Source: an uncultured Aquimarina sp.
GTDB lineage: Bacteria; Bacteroidota; Bacteroidia; Flavobacteriales; Flavobacteriaceae
Direction: 5' to 3'
DNA length: 38,402 nt
NCBI GenBank assembly: GCA_947498935.1
Contig: CANMMM010000030.1
Location: 1-38,402 of the forward strand
Shown: positions 25,945 through 34,499 of the stretch, in pieces
Layout of the letters: each line of letters opens with the position of its first letter
How positions within the stretch are numbered: the first letter of the stretch is position 1
Notes under the pieces: generated by a model
Database searches by the model: none
What the model saw: only the letters and a program-made list of their open reading frames with translations
Told to the model about the DNA's origin: nothing
Translations under genes and position numbers: made by a program

Positions 25945-28374
25945 TTATTGTTGTTCTGCATCTAACAGTTGCTGTAAGGCGACTAGATCTGGCACCAATA
26001 CCTGTCTAGCTTTACTACCTTCAAAAGGCCCTACAATCCCTGCAGCTTCCAATTGATCAATCAATCGACCCGCTCGGTTGTAGCCTAATTTTAATTTTCT
26101 TTGTAATAAAGACGCCGACCCCTGCTGTGCTGTGACAATAACTTCTGCAGCTTCTGCAAAAAGTTTATCACGATCACTAACACTTATATCAAGACTTGTG
26201 CCACTTTCTTCTCCAGAGTATTCTGGCAGCAAATGTGCATCAGGATATGCCTTTTGTGCTCCGATATATTCTGTAATTTTTTCTACTTCTGGGGTATCTA
26301 CAAATGCACACTGTAATCGCACCAAATCATTTCCTTGTGTATACAACATATCCCCCCTACCAATGAGCTGATCTGCACCACCTGTATCTAAAATCGTTCT
26401 AGAATCAATCTTAGAAGTTACTCTAAATGCGATTCTAGCAGGGAAATTGGCTTTAATCATCCCTGTAATTACATTTACCGAAGGACGCTGTGTAGCAATG
26501 ATCAAATGAATTCCTATCGCCCTAGCCAATTGTGCCAATCTGGCAATAGGAGTCTCTACCTCCTTGCCCGCAGTCATAATTAAGTCCGCAAACTCATCGA
26601 TCACTAATACGATATATGGCAAGAATTTATGTCCATTTTCAGGGTTCAATTTCCTAGCCTTAAACTTAGCGTTGTACTCTTTGATATTCCGCACCATGGC
26701 ATTTTTCAGCAAATCATAGCGGGCATCCATCTCTATACACAATGAGTTCAATGTATTAATTACCTTCGTATTATCCGTGATGATCGCTTCATCGGTATCA
26801 GGTAATTTAGCAAGATAATGTCTTTCTATTTTATTAAATAAAGTAAGTTCTACTTTTTTAGGATCTACCAATACGAATTTTACTTCGGCAGGATGCTTCT
26901 TATACAACAAAGACGTTAGAATAGCATTTAAACCTACAGACTTTCCTTGCCCAGTAGCTCCCGCCATCAACAAGTGGGGCATTTTGGCCAAATCAACTAC
27001 AAAAGTTTCATTAGAAATAGTTTTACCCAGTGATAATGGCAATTCCATTTCTGCTGTTTGAAATTTTGGAGAAGCAATCGCAGACTTCATCGATACGATG
27101 GTAGATTTTTTATTAGGCACCTCTATCCCTATCGTTCCCTTACCTGGTATTGGAGCTATGATTCGAATCCCCAGCGCAGCCAGTGACAATGCGATATCAT
27201 CCTCTAAATTTTTGATCTTAGAAATACGTATTCCCGCTTCTGGAACAATTTCGTATAAGGTAACAGTAGGTCCTACAGTTGCTTTAATCTGAGCAATCTC
27301 TATTTTGTAATTTCGTAAGGTTTCTACAATACGATTTTTATTTTCTTCTAATTCACCTTGATCAATGGTAATACTACTATTCTGTACAGAGTAGTCTTTG
27401 AGCAAATCTAGTGTTGGAAATTTATAATTCCCTAATTCGAGTGTAGGATCAAATTCTCCAAAATCTTTGATTAATTTTTCGCTCAGGTTCTCTACCACTT
27501 CCTCTTCCACCACTGTTTCTACCTCCATTGCGATATCTGCAGGATCATCATCAGATTGAATCACAATTTTTTCTACTGTGTCTGTAGCGATATCTAATGT
27601 AATATCACGCTCCAACTCTTCTTTTACAGGTGCTACAGATAATTCGGTATCCTCTTCTTTAGCAATAACAGGTTCTTCTGGTGTAGCTATAGGAGTGGGA
27701 ACAGGTTCGGCTACTTTTTTTTCTTTTTTAACTACCGGAATAGTAGTAGACTCAAAATCCTTATTAATTTCTTTTTGTGTTTTAGACAGCGACATCGCTA
27801 TCTTCTCTGGAGTATATTTTAAACGAACTACGATATACACAATTGCTAAAAACGCAACCAATAATACCGTGCCTATAAAACCTATATAATCTTGTAATAA
27901 GTCATTCAGCTCAAAACCTACAATACCTGCCAGCAGTCCACCTTCTTGTTGCACAAAACCAAAAACCAAAGAGATCCATAACATTACTAATAATCCCCAG
28001 AACCAAAATCCTGCTAGTTTTTTACGTGCTAAATCAAAAAAGAGGTATACTCCTGTTAGAGATACTAATACAGGAAAAATTAATGCCGCAACTCCAAATC
28101 CTTTGAATATAAAAAAGTCACTAACCTTAGCACCAAAAATGCTTAACCAGTTTTTAGCATTCGCTGTACGACTCGGAAATTCGGAAAGCTCGCTTTGATC
28201 AGCTTTCCAAGTAAAGAAAAAAGATACAAAAGCAAAAAACAATGCCAGTCCCAAGAAAAATAGGAAACTACCAATGATTACTTTTTGCTGTCTTGATAGC
28301 GTAAATTTCTTTTGTACAGAAGAGGTTGTTTTATTTGTAGATTTCTTTTTTGTGGTTGCCTTTCTTTTTGCCAT
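25945..28374 (-). CDS. ftsK: FtsK/SpoIIIE DNA translocase
   Basis: 809 residues. A Lys/Thr-rich start, four membrane helices within about 30-185, and a short Pro/Glu linker (200-300) in place of the long E. coli linker. The alpha/beta motor has Walker A GATGQGKS (472-479), Walker B IVLVIDEFADLIM, and ATQRPSVNVITG. The winged-helix gamma domain is at the end (ASLLQRKLKLGYNRAGRLID), which reads KOPS-type sequences. It pumps chromosome DNA at the division septum and activates XerCD. Length suits the SpoIIIE-like form. Confidence 0.95.
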   Translation of the reverse strand: MAKRKATTKKKSTNKTTSSVQKKFTLSRQQKVIIGSFLFFLGLALFFAFVSFFFTWKADQSELSEFPSRTANAKNWLSIFGAKVSDFFIFKGFGVAALIFPVLVSLTGVYLFFDLARKKLAGFWFWGLLVMLWISLVFGFVQQEGGLLAGIVGFELNDLLQDYIGFIGTVLLVAFLAIVYIVVRLKYTPEKIAMSLSKTQKEINKDFESTTIPVVKKEKKVAEPVPTPIATPEEPVIAKEEDTELSVAPVKEELERDITLDIATDTVEKIVIQSDDDPADIAMEVETVVEEEVVENLSEKLIKDFGEFDPTLELGNYKFPTLDLLKDYSVQNSSITIDQGELEENKNRIVETLRNYKIEIAQIKATVGPTVTLYEIVPEAGIRISKIKNLEDDIALSLAALGIRIIAPIPGKGTIGIEVPNKKSTIVSMKSAIASPKFQTAEMELPLSLGKTISNETFVVDLAKMPHLLMAGATGQGKSVGLNAILTSLLYKKHPAEVKFVLVDPKKVELTLFNKIERHYLAKLPDTDEAIITDNTKVINTLNSLCIEMDARYDLLKNAMVRNIKEYNAKFKARKLNPENGHKFLPYIVLVIDEFADLIMTAGKEVETPIARLAQLARAIGIHLIIATQRPSVNVITGMIKANFPARIAFRVTSKIDSRTILDTGGADQLIGRGDMLYTQGNDLVRLQCAFVDTPEVEKITEYIGAQKAYPDAHLLPEYSGEESGTSLDISVSDRDKLFAEAAEVIVTAQQGSASLLQRKLKLGYNRAGRLIDQLEAAGIVGPFEGSKARQVLVPDLVALQQLLDAEQQ

Positions 28375-28392
28375 TGGTGAGCTGTCTTATCG

Positions 28393-28400
28393 CAAAAATA
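28393..28400 (-). promoter_or_regulatory. Candidate -7 box TATTTTTG for ftsK
   Basis: CAAAAATA on plus reads TATTTTTG on minus, fitting TAnnTTTG, 18 bp before the ftsK ATG. No TTG at standard spacing, so weak. Confidence 0.3.
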
Positions 28401-28441
28401 CAAATATCTATATTGGAACGTAAAAGTAGTCTAATAATTTT

Positions 28442-28810
28442 CTATAATAAATATGGAATGTAAATAATGCATCCAATAATAACAGCGATCGTTGCTGCTA
28501 TAAAAACAGCGCCTGCTGCTACATCTTTGATAAATCCTATTTTATCATGAAAATCTGGGTGTATAAAATCGGCTATTGCCTCTGCAGTAGTATTCACCCC
28601 TTCAATACTCATCACCAAACCAATAGCAAAGATTTGCAGCATCCATTCTGTATTGGTGATACCTATATAAAAGCCAAAAGCTGTCATAATAATCGCTATG
28701 ACAGCTTGTACTTGTATACTGGGTTCTGTTTTAAGTAATAACAGTGCTCCTTTAATTGCATATCCGCAACCTTTGAGCCTCCCTATAAGAAACTTAGAAA
28801 ATTTACCCAT
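28442..28810 (-). CDS. dgkA: Diacylglycerol kinase / undecaprenol kinase family
   Basis: 122 residues with three membrane helices, the normal DgkA size. The core MSIEGVNTTAEAIADFI carries the catalytic Glu (E70) and conserved Asn; HDKIGFIKDVAAGAV carries the conserved Lys-Asp-Ala-Gly. Members phosphorylate diacylglycerol or undecaprenol; for this branch undecaprenol recycling is plausible. It lies 10 bp after tpx and 67 bp before ftsK. Confidence 0.9.
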   Translation of the reverse strand: MGKFSKFLIGRLKGCGYAIKGALLLLKTEPSIQVQAVIAIIMTAFGFYIGITNTEWMLQIFAIGLVMSIEGVNTTAEAIADFIHPDFHDKIGFIKDVAAGAVFIAATIAVIIGCIIYIPYLL

Positions 28811-28820
28811 TTATATCGTA

Positions 28821-29321
28821 TTATACTAATTGCCCTAAAGCAGCTGCGTAATTTGGTTCTTCTACGATTTCAGGCACTTGCTCTGTGTATACTACAGTAC
28901 CTGCTTCATCAATAACGATTACAGCTCTAGAATGCAATCCTTGTAGCGGACCATCGATAATCTCTAAACCATAATCCTTACCAAACTTCCCATCTCTAAA
29001 ATCAGATTGATTTACTACATCTCCTAATCCTTCTGCACCACAAAAACGATCCTGTGCAAATGGTAAGTCTCTAGAAATACACAATACCTTCGTATTAGAT
29101 AAGCTACTTGCTTCTTTATTAAATGTTCTTACAGAAGCAGCACATACCCCTGTATCTAGAGAAGGAAAAACATTTAAAACTAACTTTGTCCCTTTGTAAT
29201 CCGATAACTTTACAGTAGACAAGTCAGTATTGATCAATTCAAAATCAGGTGCTTTTTCTCCAACCTTTGGAAGTTCACCATTTGTATGTATTGCATTCCC
29301 CTTTAATGTGATAGTTGCCAT
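28821..29321 (-). CDS. tpx: Thiol peroxidase Tpx
   Basis: 166 residues, standard length. An atypical 2-Cys peroxiredoxin that reduces hydrogen and lipid peroxides with thioredoxin. The peroxidatic Cys60 is in VFPSLDTGVCAASVRTFN and the resolving Cys94 in SRDLPFAQDRFCGAEG, the Tpx signature. GEKAPDFEL opens the fold. First gene of the run to ribB. I see no consensus promoter box. Confidence 0.95.
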   Translation of the reverse strand: MATITLKGNAIHTNGELPKVGEKAPDFELINTDLSTVKLSDYKGTKLVLNVFPSLDTGVCAASVRTFNKEASSLSNTKVLCISRDLPFAQDRFCGAEGLGDVVNQSDFRDGKFGKDYGLEIIDGPLQGLHSRAVIVIDEAGTVVYTEQVPEIVEEPNYAAALGQLV

Positions 29322-29475
29322 AATATTTTGTGTTTATTTGTAGGCTTAAAATTAACAAGATTATATGGCAATAACTACAAACTTTTACTAAAATTGATCT
29401 GCGATACTTCTGTATTACTTTTCACTACTTTATCTATAGTTCTCTAGCTGGAAATATCACACTCGCTAATCTTAG

Positions 29476-29733
29476 CTATGCATCAATAGCTCCCATCACC
29501 CGTTGCATAAAAGTATTTAAAGCTTCTTTTTTAGCCAGCCCTTCTTTAGTCATCTTCTGTACTTCTAAGGCACCGTACATATTAGAGATTAACTCGCCTA
29601 TTACATCCAATTCCTCATCTTTTAGAGAAGATACTTCGGTAAGCGCTTCGAGGGTTTCTATAGCCTCTACTACATAATCCTCGTCATTCTGCTCTATAAA
29701 CGTAGTAAGGTGTTTAATTACTGGTAACTTCAT
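29476..29733 (-). CDS. DUF6952 family small protein
   Basis: 85 residues, acidic, helical, no Cys, no signal peptide. MKLPVIKHLTTFIEQNDEDY and the ending EALNTFMQRVMGAIDA match what I recall as DUF6952, small flavobacterial proteins encoded next to thioredoxin and peroxiredoxin. It overlaps the thioredoxin gene by 20 bp, so the two are translationally coupled. The role is unknown; a partner or regulator of the peroxide system is inferred from context only. Confidence 0.75.
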   Translation of the reverse strand: MKLPVIKHLTTFIEQNDEDYVVEAIETLEALTEVSSLKDEELDVIGELISNMYGALEVQKMTKEGLAKKEALNTFMQRVMGAIDA

Positions 29734-30028
29734 CGACTAATTCTTTTAATACATCAAACTTATTGGTCTGAACTTGGTTTACAAAACCGCCATCTTTAAA
29801 AGTAGCAAACGTGGGCAAATTATCTACAGTTGCCATTTTTCTAGAAGCAGGATTTTTTTCAGCATCTACAATTACGAAGGTAGCATCTGTATGCGTAGTT
29901 GCTAGCTTTTTGAATTTAGGCTTCATGATTCTACAATTCCCGCACCATGTAGCAGAATACTGAACAACAACAGTAGCATTGCTCTCTACGATCTCTGATA
30001 AATTATCTGTGGTTATTTCTTCAATCAT
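29714..30028 (-). CDS. Thioredoxin-family protein (WCGNC)
   Basis: 104 residues, the thioredoxin fold alone. Active site W28-C29-G-N-C32, then RIMKPKFKKLA; cis-Pro in NLPTFATFKDG. The GN dipeptide in place of GP should shift the redox potential compared with classical thioredoxin. Cytosolic. It lies 108 bp downstream of the peroxiredoxin behind a terminator and overlaps DUF6952 by 20 bp. It is the likely reductant of the adjacent peroxiredoxin. Confidence 0.9.
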   Translation of the reverse strand: MIEEITTDNLSEIVESNATVVVQYSATWCGNCRIMKPKFKKLATTHTDATFVIVDAEKNPASRKMATVDNLPTFATFKDGGFVNQVQTNKFDVLKELVDEVTSN

Positions 30029-30045
30029 TGTTTAAATTATTTCAT

Positions 30046-30082
30046 AAAAAAACTTCCCTTAATCTCTTGATCAAGAGAAGTT
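30046..30082 (-). terminator. Terminator or attenuator after the peroxiredoxin gene
   Basis: On the minus strand AACTTCTCTTGATCAAGAG runs into GGAAGTTTTTTTAT; the inner palindrome is CTCTTGATCAAGAG (30064-30077) and the outer arms GAAGTT/AACTTC. A seven-T run follows. It lies 54 bp past the peroxiredoxin stop and would separate it, at least partly, from thioredoxin-DUF6952. A worn end motif GAAGTAGTTTACACCACTTC (30098-30117) sits between. Confidence 0.65.
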
Positions 30083-30136
30083 CTAAAATTTGACCATGAA
30101 GTAGTTTACACCACTTCTATATAAAACTTATATTTT

Positions 30137-30775
30137 TTAGTTTGCAGATAAATACGCTGCTACTCCATCTCTATTAGCAGACATCGCTTCTTTACCTTCT
30201 TCCCAGTTTGCTGGACAAACCTCTCCATTCTTTTGTACGTGTGCATATGCATCAATCAATCTCAAGAACTCTGCAACATTTCTTCCTACAGGCATGTGAT
30301 TGATTCCTTCATGAAAAACAGTTCCTTCCTCATCGATAAGGTACGTAGCTCTATAGGTTACATTATCACCTTCTACAGTTACGATTCCAGTTTCTTCATC
30401 ATACTTTTCATTCGTAATATCTAGGATCCCTAGAGTACTTGCTAAGTTACGATTAGAATCTGCTAAGATTGGATATGTAACACCTTCAATACCTCCGTTA
30501 TCTTTAGATGTATTTAACCATGCAAAATGCACTTCTGGCGTATCACAAGAAGCACCTATAACGATAGTGTTTCTCTTTTCGAATTCTGCAACAGCCTCTT
30601 GGAAAGCATGCAATTCTGTTGGACAAACAAATGTAAAATCTTTTGGATACCAGAATAATAATACTTTTTTGTTCTTGCTTTTTGCTTCCTCTAAAACATT
30701 AAGCTTAAAAGTATCTCCCATATCATTCATTGCGTCAACGTCTAGATTCGGAAATTTTTTACCTACAAATGCCAT
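30137..30775 (-). CDS. 2-Cys peroxiredoxin (AhpC/TSA, Prx1 group)
   Basis: 212 residues. Peroxidatic Cys51 in YPKDFTFVCPTE; resolving Cys187 in NGEVCPANW, the typical two-Cys arrangement. It reduces hydrogen peroxide and organic peroxides and is recycled by a thioredoxin, probably the one encoded downstream. It diverges from the hybrid kinase gene across a 269-bp region with a promoter box on each side. Confidence 0.95.
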   Translation of the reverse strand: MAFVGKKFPNLDVDAMNDMGDTFKLNVLEEAKSKNKKVLLFWYPKDFTFVCPTELHAFQEAVAEFEKRNTIVIGASCDTPEVHFAWLNTSKDNGGIEGVTYPILADSNRNLASTLGILDITNEKYDEETGIVTVEGDNVTYRATYLIDEEGTVFHEGINHMPVGRNVAEFLRLIDAYAHVQKNGEVCPANWEEGKEAMSANRDGVAAYLSAN

Positions 30776-30816
30776 TATGTGTTTTTTTTGAATTGTGATT
30801 AATTATTTATTCGGTG

Positions 30817-30824
30817 CAAATATA
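30817..30824 (-). promoter_or_regulatory. Candidate -7 box TATATTTG for peroxiredoxin
   Basis: CAAATATA on plus reads TATATTTG on minus, a perfect TAnnTTTG, 41 bp upstream of the peroxiredoxin ATG. No exact TTG 17-23 bp further upstream. Confidence 0.5.
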
Positions 30825-31005
30825 CGGCAGTTCCGACGTCTTCTACAGCCTATTAATTTTAATTTTCTATGCTTTCATAGTTTTTTCTAATAATAGCAAT
30901 GTCGTATTCTATATTTTTTCCTACAAATTTAAAACAAATACTACATCAACACAGACTAATAACCACTTTACGTCGATGATTTACACTTTTTTGAATCATT
31001 TTTCG

Positions 31006-31013
31006 TACTTTTG
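31006..31013 (+). promoter_or_regulatory. Candidate -7 box TACTTTTG for the hybrid kinase
   Basis: A perfect TAnnTTTG located 31 bp before TTG 31045. If used, it excludes the upstream starts at 30814 and 30976 and leaves a leader of about 25 nt. Confidence 0.5.
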
Positions 31014-31044
31014 CGTAAATACCTATGCTAGAAACAGTTTACAC

Positions 31045-33297
31045 TTGGGAAAAATTACTATATCTATACTATTATTCAGCGTCATTATTTGCTGCTTTAC
31101 AAAAGCATCGGCACAATCCTCTTTTGAGGCTGATAGCATCCCTGTCTACATCTTACAGGCAGAAAATTCATTGCAAGAATACAAGTTCGAAGAAGCCCTA
31201 AAAATCGCTAAAAAAGCATACCTAAATGCTGCATATAATAATGATAATAAAAGCCTAGCTAAAATCTACAAGGTAATAGGAAACACCTATGAATTAAATC
31301 GCCAAAAAGACAAAGCTGTAGAAAATTACCACAAAGCACTCATCTATGCTTCTAGCTCGCAGAGTAAACACCTAGCATCTGAAATCGCTTTTTACATAGG
31401 AGATCTCTACATAAAAAGTGATAACGATGCCGTTATAGATAAAGGGTTTATGTATAATAGCAAAGCACTCAAAATTGCCACAGCACTTCGAGACACCCTA
31501 AAAATCATACGACCACTCCTAAGCATGGGTAAATATTATATGGATGCCAAAAACCATAAAAAGACATACACCCAGTACCTAAAACCTATCAAAGCCAACT
31601 ACAGTACATACACGCTACCAAGTATCGAAAAATCTAAATACAATCAATTATTAGCACGTTACTTTCTCAGAGTGCGCAACTATAAAAAAGCAATTCATTA
31701 CATAGAAATTTCCGAAGCTAGCATTGCCAAAGAAATTAAAAACACCGAAAACAATAAGTTATTAGCCTCGCAATACCATCAAGAACTTGCAGCTACCTAT
31801 AAAATAGAGGCAGACGTAGCCTATGCGCAAAAAGAATTCCGATCTGCTTATAAACTCTTAGAAAAACACCAACAAAGCCTCCTGAAGTCTCAAGACCTCA
31901 CCAAGCAAATCGAATTACAAACCGCTACTATAAAATTTGAAGTAGACCAACTAAAAGACAAAGCCAAAGAAGCAGACACTGTAATCGATGAAAATTTTTC
32001 GAAAGAAATCAAATGGCAGATTAGCTTTATACTAGGTATTATCATCATTCTTATATCACTAGCATTCTTGATCAGTTCTTACAGGAACAATATTCATAAG
32101 AAAAAGCTCAACAATGTATTGATCGAAAAAAACAAAGAATTGATCACTGCCAAGGAAACGGCAGAACAAGTATCTACCTTAAAATCGCAATTCATCTCTA
32201 CCGTTAGTCATGAACTGAGAACTCCTCTATACGGAGTAATCGGACTCACATCCCTTCTGATGGAAAACCCAGAAGACAAAAAGAAAGGCGAATACCTAGA
32301 ATCTCTTAAATTTTCTGGAGACTACCTCCTAGCCTTAATCAATGACGTGCTACAACTAAGCAAGATAGAAACCAAAGAAGTAAAACTAGAAAAAGTATCC
32401 TTTGACCTAAAATCATTGATAGAAGGTATTGTAAATTCGTTACATTCTAAACAAAAAAACAATAATAACGTAGTACACATACAGATAGACCCCACTATAA
32501 AAACCACCTTATTAGGCGACTCCGTGCGATTATCACAGATCTTGATCAATCTAGTAGGAAACTCCCTAAAATTCACCAAAAACGGTAACATCTGGATCAA
32601 AGTAAAATGCCTTGGGTATAAAAATGACCAATACCAACTGCATTTTGCCGTAAAAGACGATGGTATCGGAATCCCGAAAAGCAAACAAGCCACCATTTTC
32701 GATAATTTTGCACAAGTAAAAAACCAAAACATCGAATACGAAGGTACTGGTTTAGGCCTTTCCATCGTACGTAAGCTCATCCATCTACACGACAGCGAGA
32801 TCTATATCGATAGCGAAGAAGGTGTAGGATCGGAATTCTCGTTCGAATTGCGCTACGAAAAAGCTGTAAAAGCAAAAGACGAACATGCTAACTCCCAAGA
32901 AACCATTAGTATTGGCACTACTAATTTTAACATCCTCATCGTAGATGATAATAAGATCAACCAGATCGTTACCCAAAACATCCTTAAAAAGAAAGGATAT
33001 ACCTGCGATTTGGCCAGTAATGGAATGGATGCCATAGAGATGATCAAAAAAGAAGGATATGACCTAGCATTAATGGACATCAACATGCCAGAAATGACAG
33101 GCTTAGACGCTACCAAAGTCATCCGAACTTTTAATAACAATATCCCTATCATCGCATTAACTGCCGTAGAAGAAGGAGAAATCAGAGACCAAGCACTCTC
33201 TGTAGGAATGAACGATGTGATCATCAAACCCTATGACACGCAGCAATTTTTCCAAACCATCATGAAAAATATTTCTAACGTAAAGTACATTTCCTAA
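31045..33297 (+). CDS. TPR hybrid sensor histidine kinase / response regulator
   Basis: 750 residues from TTG 31045, chosen because it gives a clean signal peptide (GKITISILLFSVIICCFTKASAQ region) right after a promoter box; ATG 30976 or GTG 30814 would place extra sequence before it. A periplasmic TPR region (about 25-310) includes YEFEEALKIAKKAY-like and DKAVENYHKALIYA repeats. Membrane helix about 323-345. HisKA H-box FISTVSHELRTPLYG (His about 388), HATPase with LVGNSLKFTKNG, DDGIGIP and GTGLGLSIVRK. Receiver domain with DDNKINQ and phospho-Asp about 677 in LALMDINMPEMTG, Lys in VIIKPYD. No DNA-binding domain, so output passes elsewhere or through phosphorelay. Confidence 0.9.
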   Translation: MGKITISILLFSVIICCFTKASAQSSFEADSIPVYILQAENSLQEYKFEEALKIAKKAYLNAAYNNDNKSLAKIYKVIGNTYELNRQKDKAVENYHKALIYASSSQSKHLASEIAFYIGDLYIKSDNDAVIDKGFMYNSKALKIATALRDTLKIIRPLLSMGKYYMDAKNHKKTYTQYLKPIKANYSTYTLPSIEKSKYNQLLARYFLRVRNYKKAIHYIEISEASIAKEIKNTENNKLLASQYHQELAATYKIEADVAYAQKEFRSAYKLLEKHQQSLLKSQDLTKQIELQTATIKFEVDQLKDKAKEADTVIDENFSKEIKWQISFILGIIIILISLAFLISSYRNNIHKKKLNNVLIEKNKELITAKETAEQVSTLKSQFISTVSHELRTPLYGVIGLTSLLMENPEDKKKGEYLESLKFSGDYLLALINDVLQLSKIETKEVKLEKVSFDLKSLIEGIVNSLHSKQKNNNNVVHIQIDPTIKTTLLGDSVRLSQILINLVGNSLKFTKNGNIWIKVKCLGYKNDQYQLHFAVKDDGIGIPKSKQATIFDNFAQVKNQNIEYEGTGLGLSIVRKLIHLHDSEIYIDSEEGVGSEFSFELRYEKAVKAKDEHANSQETISIGTTNFNILIVDDNKINQIVTQNILKKKGYTCDLASNGMDAIEMIKKEGYDLALMDINMPEMTGLDATKVIRTFNNNIPIIALTAVEEGEIRDQALSVGMNDVIIKPYDTQQFFQTIMKNISNVKYIS

Positions 33298-33739
33298 TAC
33301 GATATTAATGCCCGTTTTTATACTAACGATGAGGGCGTTACCACAAGGGTCGGGCTATCCGCTATATCTTTTTTGTTTTTTTTTAAGGAAAACAAAAAAG
33401 GATGCCGCTGCTATCCCTAACGCAAAGCAATGGTTTTTGTATTTTAATCCATCTATGTAAGAGCTCATTGTATACTTGGTAGCTCAAGTTCGCAACTTGT
33501 GCCTCCCCTACTCGTTACATGTTACTAAATTCTCGTTATTGAGCTTAATAACATAAAACTATCAATAAGTTATTGACATATATCAATAAAAATACGCTCA
33601 AAATATAATTATTTAGTGTTTGCTAAAGAAGTATAAACCCCTCCAAAGTATATCTTCCAATATCCAAAAAGAATTGTGTACTACGTACCAATACTAGTTT
33701 ATTTATGAGATATACTTTTTTTTAAAACAACTTAAAACA
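33298..33739. other. 442-bp gap with structured element and palindrome
   Basis: Besides element copy 5 (33333-33423), TCAATAA-G-TTATTGA (33562-33576) is a 15-bp palindrome, with a second TATCAATAA at 33580-33588. It could be an operator for the gene at 33740. TACTTTTT at 33714 is a one-mismatch -7 box. Confidence 0.4.
33333..33423 (+). repeat. Structured intergenic element, copy 5
   Basis: It runs GGGCGTTACC to GCTATCCCTAACGC. Hairpin 1 is reduced (ACCACAAGGGT). The core GGGTCGGGCTATCCGC is intact, and the second stem is an A/T stem (TTTTTTGTTTT...AAAACAAAAAAG) flanked by ATC and GAT. It starts 35 bp after the hybrid kinase stop in the same orientation. Confidence 0.75.
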
Positions 33740-34237
33740 ATGATAACTATTAACAAATTTAAATTACGAGTATTTAAGATAGGTATAATGATCTGTTTTT
33801 TCTACATGGCCATATCTTCTATCTCCGATTACATAAACGGCGGAGATAAAAAGAAAATGGCCCAATTAGAAAAAATGATACAAGAGCAAACAACTGTTAT
33901 CGCCTATATAAAAAGGGAATACACCGAGACATCCGTAGCTAAAGTGGTTAAACTATATCATTTTGACTATACATATGACCTAAACGGACAATCCTATGCT
34001 GGAAAAACCACTTTGCGTAAAATACCAGAAACCAATGAGCTACAATTATATTACCTAAGTGATGATCCCAATATCACTTCTGTTGATCCTCATAAAGAAC
34101 TAAAAGGACAACAAAATAAAAAGCATTCAACATCTAGCCTAGTCATAGGACTGGTATTAGGAGGTATAGCTACCTTACTGTTAATTTCTGTAGTATATGG
34201 TCTTAGAAAAAGGTACTTCAAACCCCTGATAGAATAA
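33740..34237 (+). CDS. DUF3592-like membrane protein
   Basis: 165 residues. Two membrane helices, about 11-28 and 131-154, flank an extracytoplasmic domain of about 100 residues with YHFDYTYDLNGQSYAGKTT and ELQLYYLSDDPNITSV. The pattern (Y-F-Y-x-V-x-G-x-x-Y and YLSDDPNI) is that of DUF3592, a beta-rich domain between two helices with no known role. It stands alone between repeats. Confidence 0.6.
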   Translation: MITINKFKLRVFKIGIMICFFYMAISSISDYINGGDKKKMAQLEKMIQEQTTVIAYIKREYTETSVAKVVKLYHFDYTYDLNGQSYAGKTTLRKIPETNELQLYYLSDDPNITSVDPHKELKGQQNKKHSTSSLVIGLVLGGIATLLLISVVYGLRKRYFKPLIE

Positions 34238-34295
34238 CTCGTCTATCTCTGCGAAATGGTTATTATCAAGCTAAGGGTTGATGCAATTTTGCACC

Positions 34296-34436
34296 TTAAA
34301 TCCGCAAGCCATCTCCTGTCGCTGTAGTCACACCATCGGCATTGGTTAATCGTATCGGGAGTCCACCATCCAATGCGATAGGCAATGCTCCTACAACAGG
34401 ATTACATACTATGCTAGTTACCTGATAACAAAACAG
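34296..34436 (-). pseudogene. Short ORF or gene remnant (47 codons)
   Basis: The minus frame ending at TAA 34296-34298 reads VVGALPIALDGGLPIRLTNA and then DGVTTATGDGLRI. It opens after an in-frame TAA at 34440-34442 with only CTG as a possible start. The Gly/Leu/Thr-rich composition and higher GC differ from the flanks. It could be the tail of a lost gene. No family recognised. Confidence 0.3.
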
Positions 34437-34499
34437 TTTTTAATGTATAATTACTTATAAAATCTCTGATTATAGCTGTATTCTGAGGTTGTTTTATGC

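Noticed and set aside
30814..30975. Long N-terminal extension of the hybrid kinase
   Set aside because: It contains the promoter region of the divergent peroxiredoxin and would put a second hydrophobic segment before the signal peptide.
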